A stretch of DNA of 55,370 nt from JBBRSL01 sp038245435 (GTDB taxonomy: Bacteria > Patescibacteriota > Saccharimonadia > Saccharimonadales > CAIOMD01), in the NCBI GenBank assembly GCA_038245435.1, contig JBBRSL010000002.1, positions 1-55,370 of the forward strand, read 5' to 3'. Below are positions 1-7,602 of the stretch, one piece after another (within the stretch, counting starts at the first letter, position 1; each line of letters opens with the position of its first letter). The notes beneath the pieces are model-generated. The model made no database searches. It was not told the DNA's origin and worked only from the letters and a program-made list of their open reading frames with translations. The translations under genes and the position numbers were made by a program.

Positions 1-16
1 AAAGTATAAAAAGTGG

Positions 17-22
17 TATAAT
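17..22 (+). promoter_or_regulatory. -10 box of the first GC-rich gene
   Basis: Perfect TATAAT about 35 nt upstream of the GTG start at 57. A GAAAGG Shine-Dalgarno lies 8 nt before that start, so this gene has a normal leader. Confidence 0.6.
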
Positions 23-56
23 AGTCTGGCCTTATTTGACATCGTAGAAAGGTACT

Positions 57-398
57 GTGTTGTATCTCGACAAAGACTCCCAGCAAGACTGGCAGAGCCG
101 AGTAGAGACGCTGTATGCCCGGATGGACGGCAGCGGAAGCACGAGGCTTAAGGAGGACATGAGCCTTAAGCTGAAGGTCGGCGAGAAAGAGCAAATCGTG
201 CACTGCCAACAGGGCCTGGAGGTTTGGTTCCCGAACCATCAGAACCCGCAGAGCAACGGCTCGAAAGCGCCTATTCGAAGGCAGGGTCACGCCATCATCT
301 TCAGCCCAGATTTTCAGCTCACACTGAAGGCCTCGGGCGACAAGATCGACGCCAAGTACACCAGCCTGAGCGACCGCTCACGCCCGTTTGTTCTCTGA
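57..398 (+). CDS. GC-rich small hypothetical protein, 113 aa
   Basis: I do not recognise this protein. It is 113 aa, soluble, charged, and has no signal peptide or membrane segment. The start is GTG, chosen because GAAAGG sits 8 nt upstream and TATAAT lies about 35 nt upstream. Codons are strongly G/C-ending (GAC, CTG, AAG, AGC), unlike smpB and later genes. A 13-bp GC hairpin follows the stop. It belongs to the GC-rich cassette class described in the findings. Reality of the gene is well supported; function is unknown. Confidence 0.7.
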   Translation: MLYLDKDSQQDWQSRVETLYARMDGSGSTRLKEDMSLKLKVGEKEQIVHCQQGLEVWFPNHQNPQSNGSKAPIRRQGHAIIFSPDFQLTLKASGDKIDAKYTSLSDRSRPFVL

Positions 399-406
399 CG
401 ATGTCA

Positions 407-449
407 ATCGAGGGCCCGCTACTCTGCAAAGAGTCCGCGGGCCCTCGAT
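407..449 (+). terminator. Long GC hairpin after gene 57-398
   Basis: Perfect 13-bp stem, 407-419 with 437-449, containing a nested ACTC/GAGT hairpin. The tract after it is mixed A/T, not a clean U-run. It begins 9 nt after the TGA stop. Confidence 0.7.
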
Positions 450-470
450 GGCAAAAATTTTCGCATTAAA

Positions 471-494
471 AAAGCCGCCTATATTGGGCGGTTT
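471..494 (+). terminator. Second, weaker terminator-like hairpin
   Basis: CCGCC (475-479) pairs with GGCGG (487-491), followed by TTTATT. It may back up the preceding hairpin. Confidence 0.45.
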
Positions 495-542
495 ATTGAT
501 TTCAAAAAAGTTGAGTATGACAAGCTAAGAGATTGTGTTGCC

Positions 543-576
543 CGTTCGGGCGGGGTCCGAAGACCCCGCCCGAACG
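543..576 (-). terminator. 15-bp GC hairpin after gene 602-934
   Basis: Perfect 15-bp inverted repeat, 543-557 with 562-576, loop CGAA/TTCG. It lies about 25 nt beyond the TGA stop of the minus-strand gene. No U-tract follows on the minus strand, so it differs from the usual terminators of this window. Confidence 0.65.
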
Positions 577-601
577 ATACTGGAGGCTTACTCCGCGTTG
601 T

Positions 602-934
602 TCACTGCGCCGGGCAGTCGATGCCGAGCGTGTCGATCATCTCCTTGAGCGTCGGTGCAGTGGTGGGAACATCCCGAGGGCCGACGATCTTCGCCGCGAA
701 GACGTTCTGCCAGCGAGCGTCGTAGTCCGCAGAGTTGCGGTTGTACAGCTGCTGGCTTGCCAGCACCTGACTCACGCGCTGTGACTTCTCGTCCTGGGGC
801 GGTCTGGGGAGGACCTACGTGCTTGCGCTGCGCTGAACCTGGGTGGGAATGTCGTATTCGGTTGCTGCTTCTTCGAGCCGTTCGCGCTCGAACTCATCGA
901 GAGCTTTGCCGATTACTTCGGCTGTACTTGCCAT
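602..934 (-). pseudogene. GC-rich small gene interrupted by in-frame TAG
   Basis: Reading from ATG at 932-934 (AGGGAG Shine-Dalgarno about 8 nt upstream) gives 39 codons, then TAG at 815-817. Another 70 codons follow in the same frame with the same GC-rich codon use, ending in TGA at 602-604. The first part is helical and acidic (start MASTAEVIGKALDEF). The second part ends in LKEMIDTLGIDCPAQ. Continuity of frame and composition argues for one gene of 109 sense codons with a nonsense codon. An alternative is two small genes, the second starting at an internal GTG. The protein is not recognised. Confidence 0.6.
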
Positions 935-945
935 ACCAAAACTCC

Positions 946-1086
946 CTATCTGCTTGAGCGGACAGTGTGTGATGGGAACGACCAAGTCTTTCTGCATCGC
1001 TTGCAGGTCTGGGTGGTGATGACGCCGTTCACGTCGCTGTGACGCTCGGAATGCAAACAACCAATTCGCTTAAGCAACTTGAGCAC
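946..1086 (-). CDS. Zinc-ribbon microprotein, 46 aa
   Basis: The GTG start at 1084-1086 has GAGGAGG about 9 nt upstream. The stop TAG at 946-948 overlaps the Shine-Dalgarno of the next gene, which starts 11 nt later, so the two are probably translated together. The 46-aa product has a CLH pair (Cys10, His12), then TCKRC (Cys29, Cys32), a plausible zinc ribbon like those of small phage DUF1660-type proteins. It is GC-rich like its partner. The promoter is probably the TAATAT-like box near 1150 on the minus strand. Function is unknown. Confidence 0.55.
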   Translation of the reverse strand: MLKLLKRIGCLHSERHSDVNGVITTQTCKRCRKTWSFPSHTVRSSR

Positions 1087-1351
1087 GCAGTTTTCGCCTC
1101 CTCAATTGTCGATGATCTGTCTTTTGGGCCACGCGGCCACAGATGACTGAACTATATTAGACTACAAAAATAATGCTACTACAAGTTTTTTAACGCGCGC
1201 GGTATCTCGACCTGCGTCACGTTCTTTTATGCTCTGGCGTTTATATAGCTTCGCGCAGAGATATCTTCTACTTGTTTGAATGATTTCTCTGGCTCGGCAT
1301 ATATTCTCACTAACCGTTCGAATATCGTATTTCAAAATATGCCAAAAAACT

Positions 1352-1819
1352 CTAACGAGATTTTAATGCGCGATCAACATCGCGCATTTCGTCACGTTTT
1401 TTCAAAACCTGCCGTTTGTCATATTTCTTTTTACCTTTGGCGGTGGCTATTTCGATTTTTATAAATCGACCCCGCGTTAACAGCTTGGTTGGTACAATAG
1501 TTAGCCCCTGCTCTTTGGCGGCTTCCAACTGATTAAATTCACGTTTTTTGACCAGTAGTTTTCGTGCTCGCGTCTGCGTTTCGGGTAATAAGTGGGCAGC
1601 ATTGGTAATACTCGGCTGGATTGTTGCGTTGTTAAGCCATAGCTCGCCGTCTTTTATGGTTACAAAGGCGCCCTTAAGGTGCCCCCGGCCCATACGGAGG
1701 CTTTTTGTTTCGGCACCAGTCAGCACAAGGCCAGCTAAATAGGTGTCTTTTAAATCGTAGTCAAAGCGTGCGCGTGCGTTGGTTATCAGTTTTGCAGGCG
1801 CTGCTTTTTTGGGTTTCAT
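1352..1819 (-). CDS. smpB: SsrA-binding protein SmpB
   Basis: 155 aa, the usual SmpB length. SmpB binds tmRNA and carries it to stalled ribosomes for trans-translation. Recognisable family features are the NARARFDYDL start of the fold, GAETKSLRMGRGHLKGAF, the internal ELWLNNATI strand, and the basic C-terminal tail (KGKKKYDKR) that follows the mRNA channel. The last codons contain a perfect inverted repeat (GCGCGAT type, 1367-1391) within the reading frame. No tmRNA gene was found in the 265 nt downstream. Confidence 0.95.
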   Translation of the reverse strand: MKPKKAAPAKLITNARARFDYDLKDTYLAGLVLTGAETKSLRMGRGHLKGAFVTIKDGELWLNNATIQPSITNAAHLLPETQTRARKLLVKKREFNQLEAAKEQGLTIVPTKLLTRGRFIKIEIATAKGKKKYDKRQVLKKRDEMRDVDRALKSR

Positions 1820-1855
1820 AAACTTAATTGTACAACAGGGGTAACATATTAGCGC

Positions 1856-2995
1856 TTAATTCGGGAACTGCTCGAGCTCTTGCTTGACGCGGTCCCAGGG
1901 TTTTGAGTCGTGCAATACGGTCATTCGCCAATACCACCATTCTGCCCCCCAGGTATATATATCGCTTTTACCTATCTTGCGGGCAAACAAAAAGTTTTCT
2001 TCGATTTGTTTTGTGTTCATTGACCTATCTTGTTCGGCAATTGTTAGTTCTTTAGTAGGTTTTGGCCCCCATGGCTCAATCTGTAGTTCGTGGATAAACA
2101 CATCCCGGTGTTTTATGAGCTTTATGGCAGCTGCGCGGGCGCGATGATACCAAACAGGCGTTGGATACGTAACATAAAAATGGAGTGGCGTTTTATCGTT
2201 CCACACAATACGGTAGACACTAAAGCCATATTTATCTGGCACTGGTGTACCTGCCGGGAACCCGTGTTGGTCACTAAGGCTCATGTAAATTGGGTGTACC
2301 GGGTCAATCTTTTTGACAAGGTCAAACTCTTCGCGCAGGCGTGATCGTTCGTGGTCTTTGCAGACACCAAACCAACTGTTTACGGCTTCGTTTTCGAGTT
2401 GATAGCTTTCAATTGCAGGGTGGTTTTTGTAGCGACTTACAGTTGCCTCGATATACTTGTACAAACTGGCTTTCCAGGCGGCCTGATCTTTGTCATATTG
2501 TTCACTCGCCCAGCCTGGTTGGTGGCATTCTGGCCAGCGGGGTTGTCGCAAGCCAATTGAGAGGCTTACTTTATAACCGCGTTTAGCGGCCTCGTTTAGT
2601 TGGAAATCTACTTCACTGAAATCGTAGGTGCCTTGCACTTTTTCGTTTCTATCCCAATAGCTCATTAATCGATATCGCTTAAACTGGAGCCCATCGAGTA
2701 GCGCAAGGTAATTTGCGCGCCAATCAACACCAAGCTCTTCGGCATATGCTGGCGAAAAGCTTACTCCGTAGTTGGGGTTTTTGGTTGGAATCCATAGCGC
2801 ATCAATGGTACTGCTGAGTAGTGTCAAAAATAACACCACAGCCATAATAATCAGCACAATACGTTGCCAGATGTGGCGGCCCTTAAACCATGCAACAGCA
2901 CGCCCAAAAATATTCTTTGGTTTTGAGCTTTTTAGCTGTGCGTGTTTAGCTACTGGTGCCTTTTTGCGAGGCTTTACGCTTTTTTTCGCTGTCAT
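1856..2995 (-). CDS. Membrane-anchored glycoside hydrolase (clan A-like)
   Basis: 379 aa. A basic N-terminus with Lys/Pro is followed by one membrane segment (about residues 44-66) and an extracellular TIM-barrel-like domain. Candidate catalytic residues are the Glu in LENEAVNSWFG (acid/base position of clan GH-A) and the Glu in HELQIEPWG (nucleophile position). Many aromatic residues suit sugar binding. Probably cleaves a surface or environmental glycan. A TATAGT box lies 13 nt before the ATG, so the leader is short. The exact GH family is not assigned. Confidence 0.75.
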   Translation of the reverse strand: MTAKKSVKPRKKAPVAKHAQLKSSKPKNIFGRAVAWFKGRHIWQRIVLIIMAVVLFLTLLSSTIDALWIPTKNPNYGVSFSPAYAEELGVDWRANYLALLDGLQFKRYRLMSYWDRNEKVQGTYDFSEVDFQLNEAAKRGYKVSLSIGLRQPRWPECHQPGWASEQYDKDQAAWKASLYKYIEATVSRYKNHPAIESYQLENEAVNSWFGVCKDHERSRLREEFDLVKKIDPVHPIYMSLSDQHGFPAGTPVPDKYGFSVYRIVWNDKTPLHFYVTYPTPVWYHRARAAAIKLIKHRDVFIHELQIEPWGPKPTKELTIAEQDRSMNTKQIEENFLFARKIGKSDIYTWGAEWWYWRMTVLHDSKPWDRVKQELEQFPN

Positions 2996-3054
2996 AATAC
3001 TTACGTTTACTATATCAGATTATGCAACAGCGGTAACTGCTACACTATAAACAT

Positions 3055-4329
3055 ATGAAGATTGGTTTATTTTCAGATACATATCATCCGTCTACGAACG
3101 GTATTGTCTATGTAATCGACATTTTACATGCCAATTTAGAGGCTTTGGGGCACGAGGTAGTCATTGTGGCGCCTCGCCCTGGATTGCGTACTAAGCACAC
3201 GCCACGCATCCCGGGTAAAAAAGTTATCTGGATTCCAGGCATCGAAGGCCTCTTTTTTGACGAATACCTAACCAGCGTATTCTCGCCGACGCGCACCGTG
3301 CGTAAACTCGACAAGCAGAATTTTGACGTTATTATGATTTTTACGCCGGCTCAGGTTGGCCTGCTTGGAACTTACGTTGCAAAGCGCAACCACATTCCAC
3401 TTGTCGAGCAATACTCAACTGATTTAATTGAATATGTGGGCAAATACCCGAACGTTATGGCCGGAGTTTTGGCACTTGGCATGAGCGGACCAATCGTTTT
3501 TAAGATGAAGCTACAAGACATTGCCAGCTATAGCCGAAAGCTCTTAAGTATCAAAAAGCCAAAACAAAGCACCTGGAGTCAAGAGACGGTTCGTAAGGTA
3601 CTTACGACGTTTCATAATAATGTCGATTTGGTGATTGCCGTATCCGAAAAAACTGCCAAAGCGCTTAAAAAAGATGGCGTTACATCTCGCATAGCGACCA
3701 TACCTACTGGTGTAGATCGCTTGCCAAGTTCGCGGCGAGCAGTGCAAGCATTTCGTAAAAAATGGCACATTAACAAAGACGAGCAGCTTATTTTGTACGC
3801 CGGCCGGCTTGGTGAAGAAAAAAACCTCGATATGCTGATTGATGCTTTTGCGCTCGTTGCTCGAATGCATAAAACAAGCAAGTTAGTATTTGTTGGTGAT
3901 TTCGGCTACCGCGGAAGCCTCGAACAGCGCGTTAAACGTAAAAAACTCGAAAAACGAGTCGTCTTTACGGGCAGATTGCCGCGAACTAGTTTAGGCAACG
4001 TATATAGCGCTGCAGACATTTTTACGTTCCCGTCACTCACCGATACCCAAGGGCTAGTGCTCAACGAAGCAGCGCACGCCAATTTACCTTTTGTTTGGTG
4101 CGATAAGTACGTTAATGGTGTCGTTGTCGATGGCATTAACGGGTTTTTAGCTAAAAATGATCCAAAAGATTTTGCCGATGCCCTGCTGCTTTTGCTAAAC
4201 GATAGTGATACGCGAACGAGCTTTTCGAGCCATAGCCAACGTTTGGCGAGTAAATATACTGAACAAAAAATGACCCAGCAACTCGAACAAGAACTAGCTC
4301 GACTTGTTGCTACAAGGCGTTTGTCTTAA
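3055..4329 (+). CDS. GT4-family glycosyltransferase
   Basis: 424 aa, GT-B fold. The N-terminus MKIGLFSDTYHPSTNGI is the acceptor-domain start typical of GT4 lipid glycosyltransferases. The donor domain has YAGRLGEEKNLDMLI and a TDTQGLVLNEA stretch in place of the usual EX7E motif, as in glucosyl-diacylglycerol synthases. Likely transfers a sugar to a membrane lipid or cell-wall precursor. TACACT at 3041-3046 lies 8 nt before the ATG with no Shine-Dalgarno, so the mRNA is probably leaderless. The 3' end overlaps the convergent thermonuclease gene by 20 bp. Confidence 0.88.
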   Translation: MKIGLFSDTYHPSTNGIVYVIDILHANLEALGHEVVIVAPRPGLRTKHTPRIPGKKVIWIPGIEGLFFDEYLTSVFSPTRTVRKLDKQNFDVIMIFTPAQVGLLGTYVAKRNHIPLVEQYSTDLIEYVGKYPNVMAGVLALGMSGPIVFKMKLQDIASYSRKLLSIKKPKQSTWSQETVRKVLTTFHNNVDLVIAVSEKTAKALKKDGVTSRIATIPTGVDRLPSSRRAVQAFRKKWHINKDEQLILYAGRLGEEKNLDMLIDAFALVARMHKTSKLVFVGDFGYRGSLEQRVKRKKLEKRVVFTGRLPRTSLGNVYSAADIFTFPSLTDTQGLVLNEAAHANLPFVWCDKYVNGVVVDGINGFLAKNDPKDFADALLLLLNDSDTRTSFSSHSQRLASKYTEQKMTQQLEQELARLVATRRLS

Positions 4330-4933
4330 AGCGGCCATTTTGGTCGGTAATAGTACAAACACCAGCCCACACCCCTTTGTTTTCAAGCTTTGCTTGTTGC
4401 CCTGCGGCGATAAATTCTTGCTTTTTTTGGAATGGAAAGCTGGTATAGGGTGTACCATAGCCCTCCGTTATAAGTAGTAAATTAAATAAGCGTCCATCAG
4501 GCAGATATACATATCGCAGTAGCCTTTCGTAGCGATCACGGTTTTGGTTGGTTGGGTCAGATTCGAGCCTCACTTGCGCGCCGGTGAGTATTTTTTTACT
4601 GTAGTTACTCGCTTCTGGTCCACCACATTCAACAGGACTATTTGGTTTATGGGTTTCGGGCGTATCAACGCCAATAAGCCGTACTTTTTCGGTTCGGCTA
4701 TCCATTTGCACAGCAATCGTGTCACCGTCGTATACCTCGCTGACTTTGTAAAAACCCGGCGTAGATTGTACGGGGGTCGTAGCGAATTGAGGCAGTTTTA
4801 ATTTTATGCGCGGACCAAGCGTTACTGCCAGTACTACAATGCAGGCAATCGCTATGAGCGCCAGTAGCAACAGCAACCGATTTGGCTTTGAACTTTCAAC
4901 TTTCGGGCTAAGTGGTTTGTGTTCTTCGTCCAT
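4310..4933 (-). CDS. Membrane-anchored thermonuclease-family nuclease
   Basis: 207 aa from the ATG at 4931-4933. That start was chosen because TATGCT lies 7 nt upstream (leaderless pattern). A single membrane segment (LLLLLALIAIACIVVLAVTL) leads to an extracellular SNase domain: YDGDTIAV, VRLIGVDTPE and DRYERLLRYVY carry the Asp, Arg and Glu positions of the staphylococcal nuclease family. Such surface nucleases fit an organism that scavenges nucleotides. Promoters of this gene and rsmG overlap in the 48-bp divergent gap. Confidence 0.9.
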   Translation of the reverse strand: MDEEHKPLSPKVESSKPNRLLLLLALIAIACIVVLAVTLGPRIKLKLPQFATTPVQSTPGFYKVSEVYDGDTIAVQMDSRTEKVRLIGVDTPETHKPNSPVECGGPEASNYSKKILTGAQVRLESDPTNQNRDRYERLLRYVYLPDGRLFNLLLITEGYGTPYTSFPFQKKQEFIAAGQQAKLENKGVWAGVCTITDQNGRFKTNAL

Positions 4934-4981
4934 TACTTTAAGCATACGCATTTTTTGTGCGCTACAATAGGGCAAATACCT

Positions 4982-5608
4982 ATGGAACAAATCGAACGCT
5001 ACTTTACCGATTTAACTGACGTGCAAAAAAAGCAACTTGCCAGCCTTGGTGCGTTGTATGCCGATTGGAATGCCAAAATTAATGTTATATCTCGCAAAGA
5101 TATGGATAATTTTTACGAGCACCATGTGTTGCACAGCTTGGCCATCGCCAAAGCAGTTCAATTTGTACCTGGCACTCAAATTTTAGATGTCGGGACTGGT
5201 GGCGGGTTCCCTGGTTTGCCCCTCGCGATTATGTTCCCGCAAGTTGATTTTTTGTTAGTCGATTCTGTTGGCAAAAAATTACGCGTTATTGATGATATTG
5301 CCGAGAAGATTGGGCTTAGTAATGTGAAAACAGTTCACGACCGCGCCGAAAACATACCAGCTACCTTTGATTTCGTTACGTCCCGCGCCGTTACTAGGCT
5401 CGATACTGCTTGGGGCTGGGTATCTAGTAAAATCGCACCAGAATCCAAAAATACTCTTAAAAATGGCCTATTGTACTTAAAGGGCGGCGATATTAGTGAT
5501 GAGCTACCAAATGGTGTTACCGTGCAGCGTTTTGAACTGAGCGAATGGTATGGCGAACCGTATTTTAGCGAAAAATCGTTAGTTCATATATCAAGCGACG
5601 CAAAATGA
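4982..5608 (+). CDS. rsmG: 16S rRNA (guanine527-N7)-methyltransferase RsmG
   Basis: 208 aa from the ATG at 4982. TACAAT lies 13 nt upstream, giving at most a very short leader. The SAM-binding core ILDVGTGGGFPGLPLAIM and the SRAV motif (TSRAVTRLD) are diagnostic for RsmG/GidB, which methylates G527 of 16S rRNA. The stop overlaps the next start by four bases (ATGA), so the flippase-like gene is translationally coupled to it. Confidence 0.95.
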   Translation: MEQIERYFTDLTDVQKKQLASLGALYADWNAKINVISRKDMDNFYEHHVLHSLAIAKAVQFVPGTQILDVGTGGGFPGLPLAIMFPQVDFLLVDSVGKKLRVIDDIAEKIGLSNVKTVHDRAENIPATFDFVTSRAVTRLDTAWGWVSSKIAPESKNTLKNGLLYLKGGDISDELPNGVTVQRFELSEWYGEPYFSEKSLVHISSDAK

Positions 5609-6549
5609 GCGATATGCAAAAGTTAAAACACTTACCCTGGCGAAATATCATATCTGCAGTTGTACTTGTACTATTTGTAGTACTTATTGTTCACAACTGG
5701 AGTGATTTTGTTAAAAGTTTTAACGCTATAAAGAGCGCTGACCCTGTTTGGCTGATGGTTGCGGTCGTTGGCATGGTGCTTACTTACGTGGCAGCTGCTG
5801 GTGGCTATATCGTGGTTTCGATAAAAAAACTTTCAGCTTGGTTTACGCTTTTAGCGCAAGTTGCCGCGGCATTTGCTAATAAACTACTGCCCAGTGGCGT
5901 TGGTGGTTTAGGCTTAAATGTCGCTTACCTGCACAAAAATAAATACACGCCAACAGAGGCTACAACGGTTACTGCTGTTAATTCGTTAGCGGCATTTGTG
6001 AGCTTTAGTTTATTGCTCATTGTCGCACTGGCCGCCGGTGGATTAAAAAATAGCACCATTAAAATGCCACATGTGCCAATCTGGATTTTGCCAATCGTCA
6101 TCTTGGCCATCGTAGCTATTGTCTTAACGCTCATTAAAAATAAAAAGATTCGCAAAAAAATATCAGAGCTCACGCATCAAGTTGTGGCCACGATTATGGC
6201 CTATAAAGAACAGCCGCTTCGTTTACTGGGCGCAGTTGTAATGGCGACACTTGTAACCATTGCTTACTTACTTGCACTCTATGCCTCTGCTCGTTCGCTC
6301 GGTGTCAATATCGCTGTCAGTGAAGTGTTCTTTGTCTATGTGCTTGGTGCACTTGCCACAGCCGCTGTACCGACCCCCGGGGGCTTAGGTGCGGCCGAGG
6401 CTGCCTTGTATGCCGGTTTTGTATCGTATGGAGTAGAGCCAAGTGTCGCGCTTTCAGTAGTGCTAACCTATCGATTTATCACCTATTGGCTGCCGATTTT
6501 ACCTGGGTATTTAAGCTTTCAATATCTACAACGCAAAAAATTATTATAA
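5605..6549 (+). CDS. Flippase-like integral membrane protein (LPG synthase TM family)
   Basis: 314 aa with about eight membrane segments. Motifs LLPSGVGGLGLNVAYL and AAVPTPGGLGAAEAAL match the lysylphosphatidylglycerol synthase transmembrane (YbhN/UPF0104) family, often annotated as flippase-like. Its role is probably lipid or lipid-linked sugar movement, which suits the nearby GT4 enzyme. Overlaps rsmG by ATGA and is followed by a terminator. Confidence 0.85.
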   Translation: MSDMQKLKHLPWRNIISAVVLVLFVVLIVHNWSDFVKSFNAIKSADPVWLMVAVVGMVLTYVAAAGGYIVVSIKKLSAWFTLLAQVAAAFANKLLPSGVGGLGLNVAYLHKNKYTPTEATTVTAVNSLAAFVSFSLLLIVALAAGGLKNSTIKMPHVPIWILPIVILAIVAIVLTLIKNKKIRKKISELTHQVVATIMAYKEQPLRLLGAVVMATLVTIAYLLALYASARSLGVNIAVSEVFFVYVLGALATAAVPTPGGLGAAEAALYAGFVSYGVEPSVALSVVLTYRFITYWLPILPGYLSFQYLQRKKLL

Positions 6550-6551
6550 AA

Positions 6552-6583
6552 AAACTACCAGCAACTTAGGCGAGGTAGTTTAA
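6552..6583. terminator. Terminator after the flippase-like gene
   Basis: AAACTACC (6552-6559) pairs with GGTAGTTT (6574-6581), an 8-bp stem ending in a short U-tract, just after the stop of the rsmG operon. Confidence 0.65.
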
Positions 6584-6598
6584 TCGATAAGAAAGATA

Positions 6599-6703
6599 CT
6601 AAGCAGCACACGCTTGACTGGTTTGCTTGCGATTGAAGGGCTCCGGTAAAAAGCAAAGGAGGTAGCTTTTTATCGGGCAAGCGTGCCACGCAGTGCTGCT
6701 TAG
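6599..6703 (+). ncRNA. Candidate structured RNA with a Shine-Dalgarno-like apical loop
   Basis: The 383-nt gap after 6549 has no convincing gene but holds nested perfect stems. CTAAGCAGCAC (6599-6609) pairs with 6693-6703. ACGCTTG (6610-6616) pairs with 6678-6684. An inner 12-bp stem (6643-6654 with 6665-6676, one G-U) closes a 10-nt loop AAAGGAGGTA, a full complement of the 16S 3' tail. A 26-nt internal loop lies on the 5' side. The pairing is directly visible. Strand and function are inference: on the minus strand the loop would read as an anti-Shine-Dalgarno instead. It does not match tmRNA, RNase P, SRP or 6S signatures. Confidence 0.45.
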
Positions 6704-6842
6704 CATCGTAAGTAAGATAACAAGCGAAAGTGACTGTGTCTTAATGCCGGGTGGGCGTACAAAAACCATTCATTTAGCTTGCCTAAAACCTTACTCAGTC
6801 GCGAACCTCCCAAAGTATCGCCACATAAGTAGTATAGCCGAA

Positions 6843-6869
6843 TTGGCACTCTCATGTCAAGAGTGCCAA
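6843..6869 (+). promoter_or_regulatory. CIRCE-like (HrcA-type) operator
   Basis: TTGGCACTC-N9-GAGTGCCAA, a perfect 9-9-9 inverted repeat. The established CIRCE consensus is TTAGCACTC-N9-GAGTGCTAA, so each arm differs at one compensating position. A TATAGC box at 6833-6838 would start transcription inside it. The next gene begins at 6933. There is no U-tract, so it is unlikely to be a terminator. Confidence 0.6.
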
Positions 6870-6932
6870 TTAAGCTTATGGTATCTGTTAGCGAAAGATT
6901 TTTGTAGTTATTTAGTGTAAAATTATGTATGA

Positions 6933-7532
6933 ATGAACAATAATCAGCACTCACCCAAGCACTCTGCCGAGTCCGACGACGCAGTTATTCAATTTGCGGC
7001 AACGTGGAATGGACGTTTGGGTTTGGTGCAAGCAGTCGTTGGGCTTGCAACGGTTAATCCTGCAGTTATTGCTGATGCATACCATAACTGGACCGATAAA
7101 GAAGGCCATAAAGGCCACGCCAGCGAAGTTTCAGCCGAAAAACATGCCAATACAGTTAGCCGTAATATGCAGCGTAAACGTGCCGGTTTGTATATCTGTG
7201 CAGGTGCTCTTGCCGTTGGCGGAGTAGCCGTTGCCGAAGGTGCCCTACGTGACCAGGCACCAGAGCTTCAGCCAATTGCGATTACGGTTGAGGCTGCTTC
7301 GGTCGCTCTTGCTGGCGTTACAGCCGCAAAGTTTAGAGCACGTGATGCGCGATTTAAGGGTCAGGTGCATGCCGAACGCCATAATTTGGTTGATCTCGCT
7401 ACCTCGACCGTTGCATTGGCCGGTGTGTCTGCGACATCGCTCTATCCGTACGCTGATAATGCGGCCGCGCTTGTGGTTAGTGCAGTTTCGTTTACGTTCG
7501 GGGCAATGCTATATCACGATAAAATAAGTTAG
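6933..7532 (+). CDS. CDF-like integral membrane protein, possibly heat-regulated
   Basis: 199 aa. Hydrophobic segments and two related stretches, IADAYHNWTD and AERHNLVDLATS, resemble the helices of cation diffusion facilitators with their His/Asp metal sites. A His-rich linker (KEGHKGHASEVSAEKH) lies between them. It lacks a clear cytoplasmic CDF domain, so it may be a reduced or diverged member. TAAAAT at 6918-6923 is 9 nt before the ATG (near-leaderless). The CIRCE-like site upstream suggests stress control. Metal transport is inference. Confidence 0.55.
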   Translation: MNNNQHSPKHSAESDDAVIQFAATWNGRLGLVQAVVGLATVNPAVIADAYHNWTDKEGHKGHASEVSAEKHANTVSRNMQRKRAGLYICAGALAVGGVAVAEGALRDQAPELQPIAITVEAASVALAGVTAAKFRARDARFKGQVHAERHNLVDLATSTVALAGVSATSLYPYADNAAALVVSAVSFTFGAMLYHDKIS

Positions 7533-7602
7533 TTGTAAAATTTGGCATAAAATCTAGTAATTATTCATTCGGGGCGTATACTCAAAAGTAAGAGAGAGGT
7601 GC

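Noticed and set aside
1087..1351. tmRNA gene next to smpB
   Set aside because: No tmRNA 5' signature, no T-arm motif such as GGTTCGA, and no tag-peptide frame on either strand; the gap is also shorter than a usual tmRNA.
1367..1391. Terminator of smpB inside the last codons
   Set aside because: The inverted repeat is perfect but lies within the coding frame and lacks a U-tract; a codon-driven coincidence is likely.
6590..6720. RNase P RNA, SRP RNA, 6S RNA or tRNA
   Set aside because: None of the conserved core motifs of these RNAs is present; only the nested helices can be supported.
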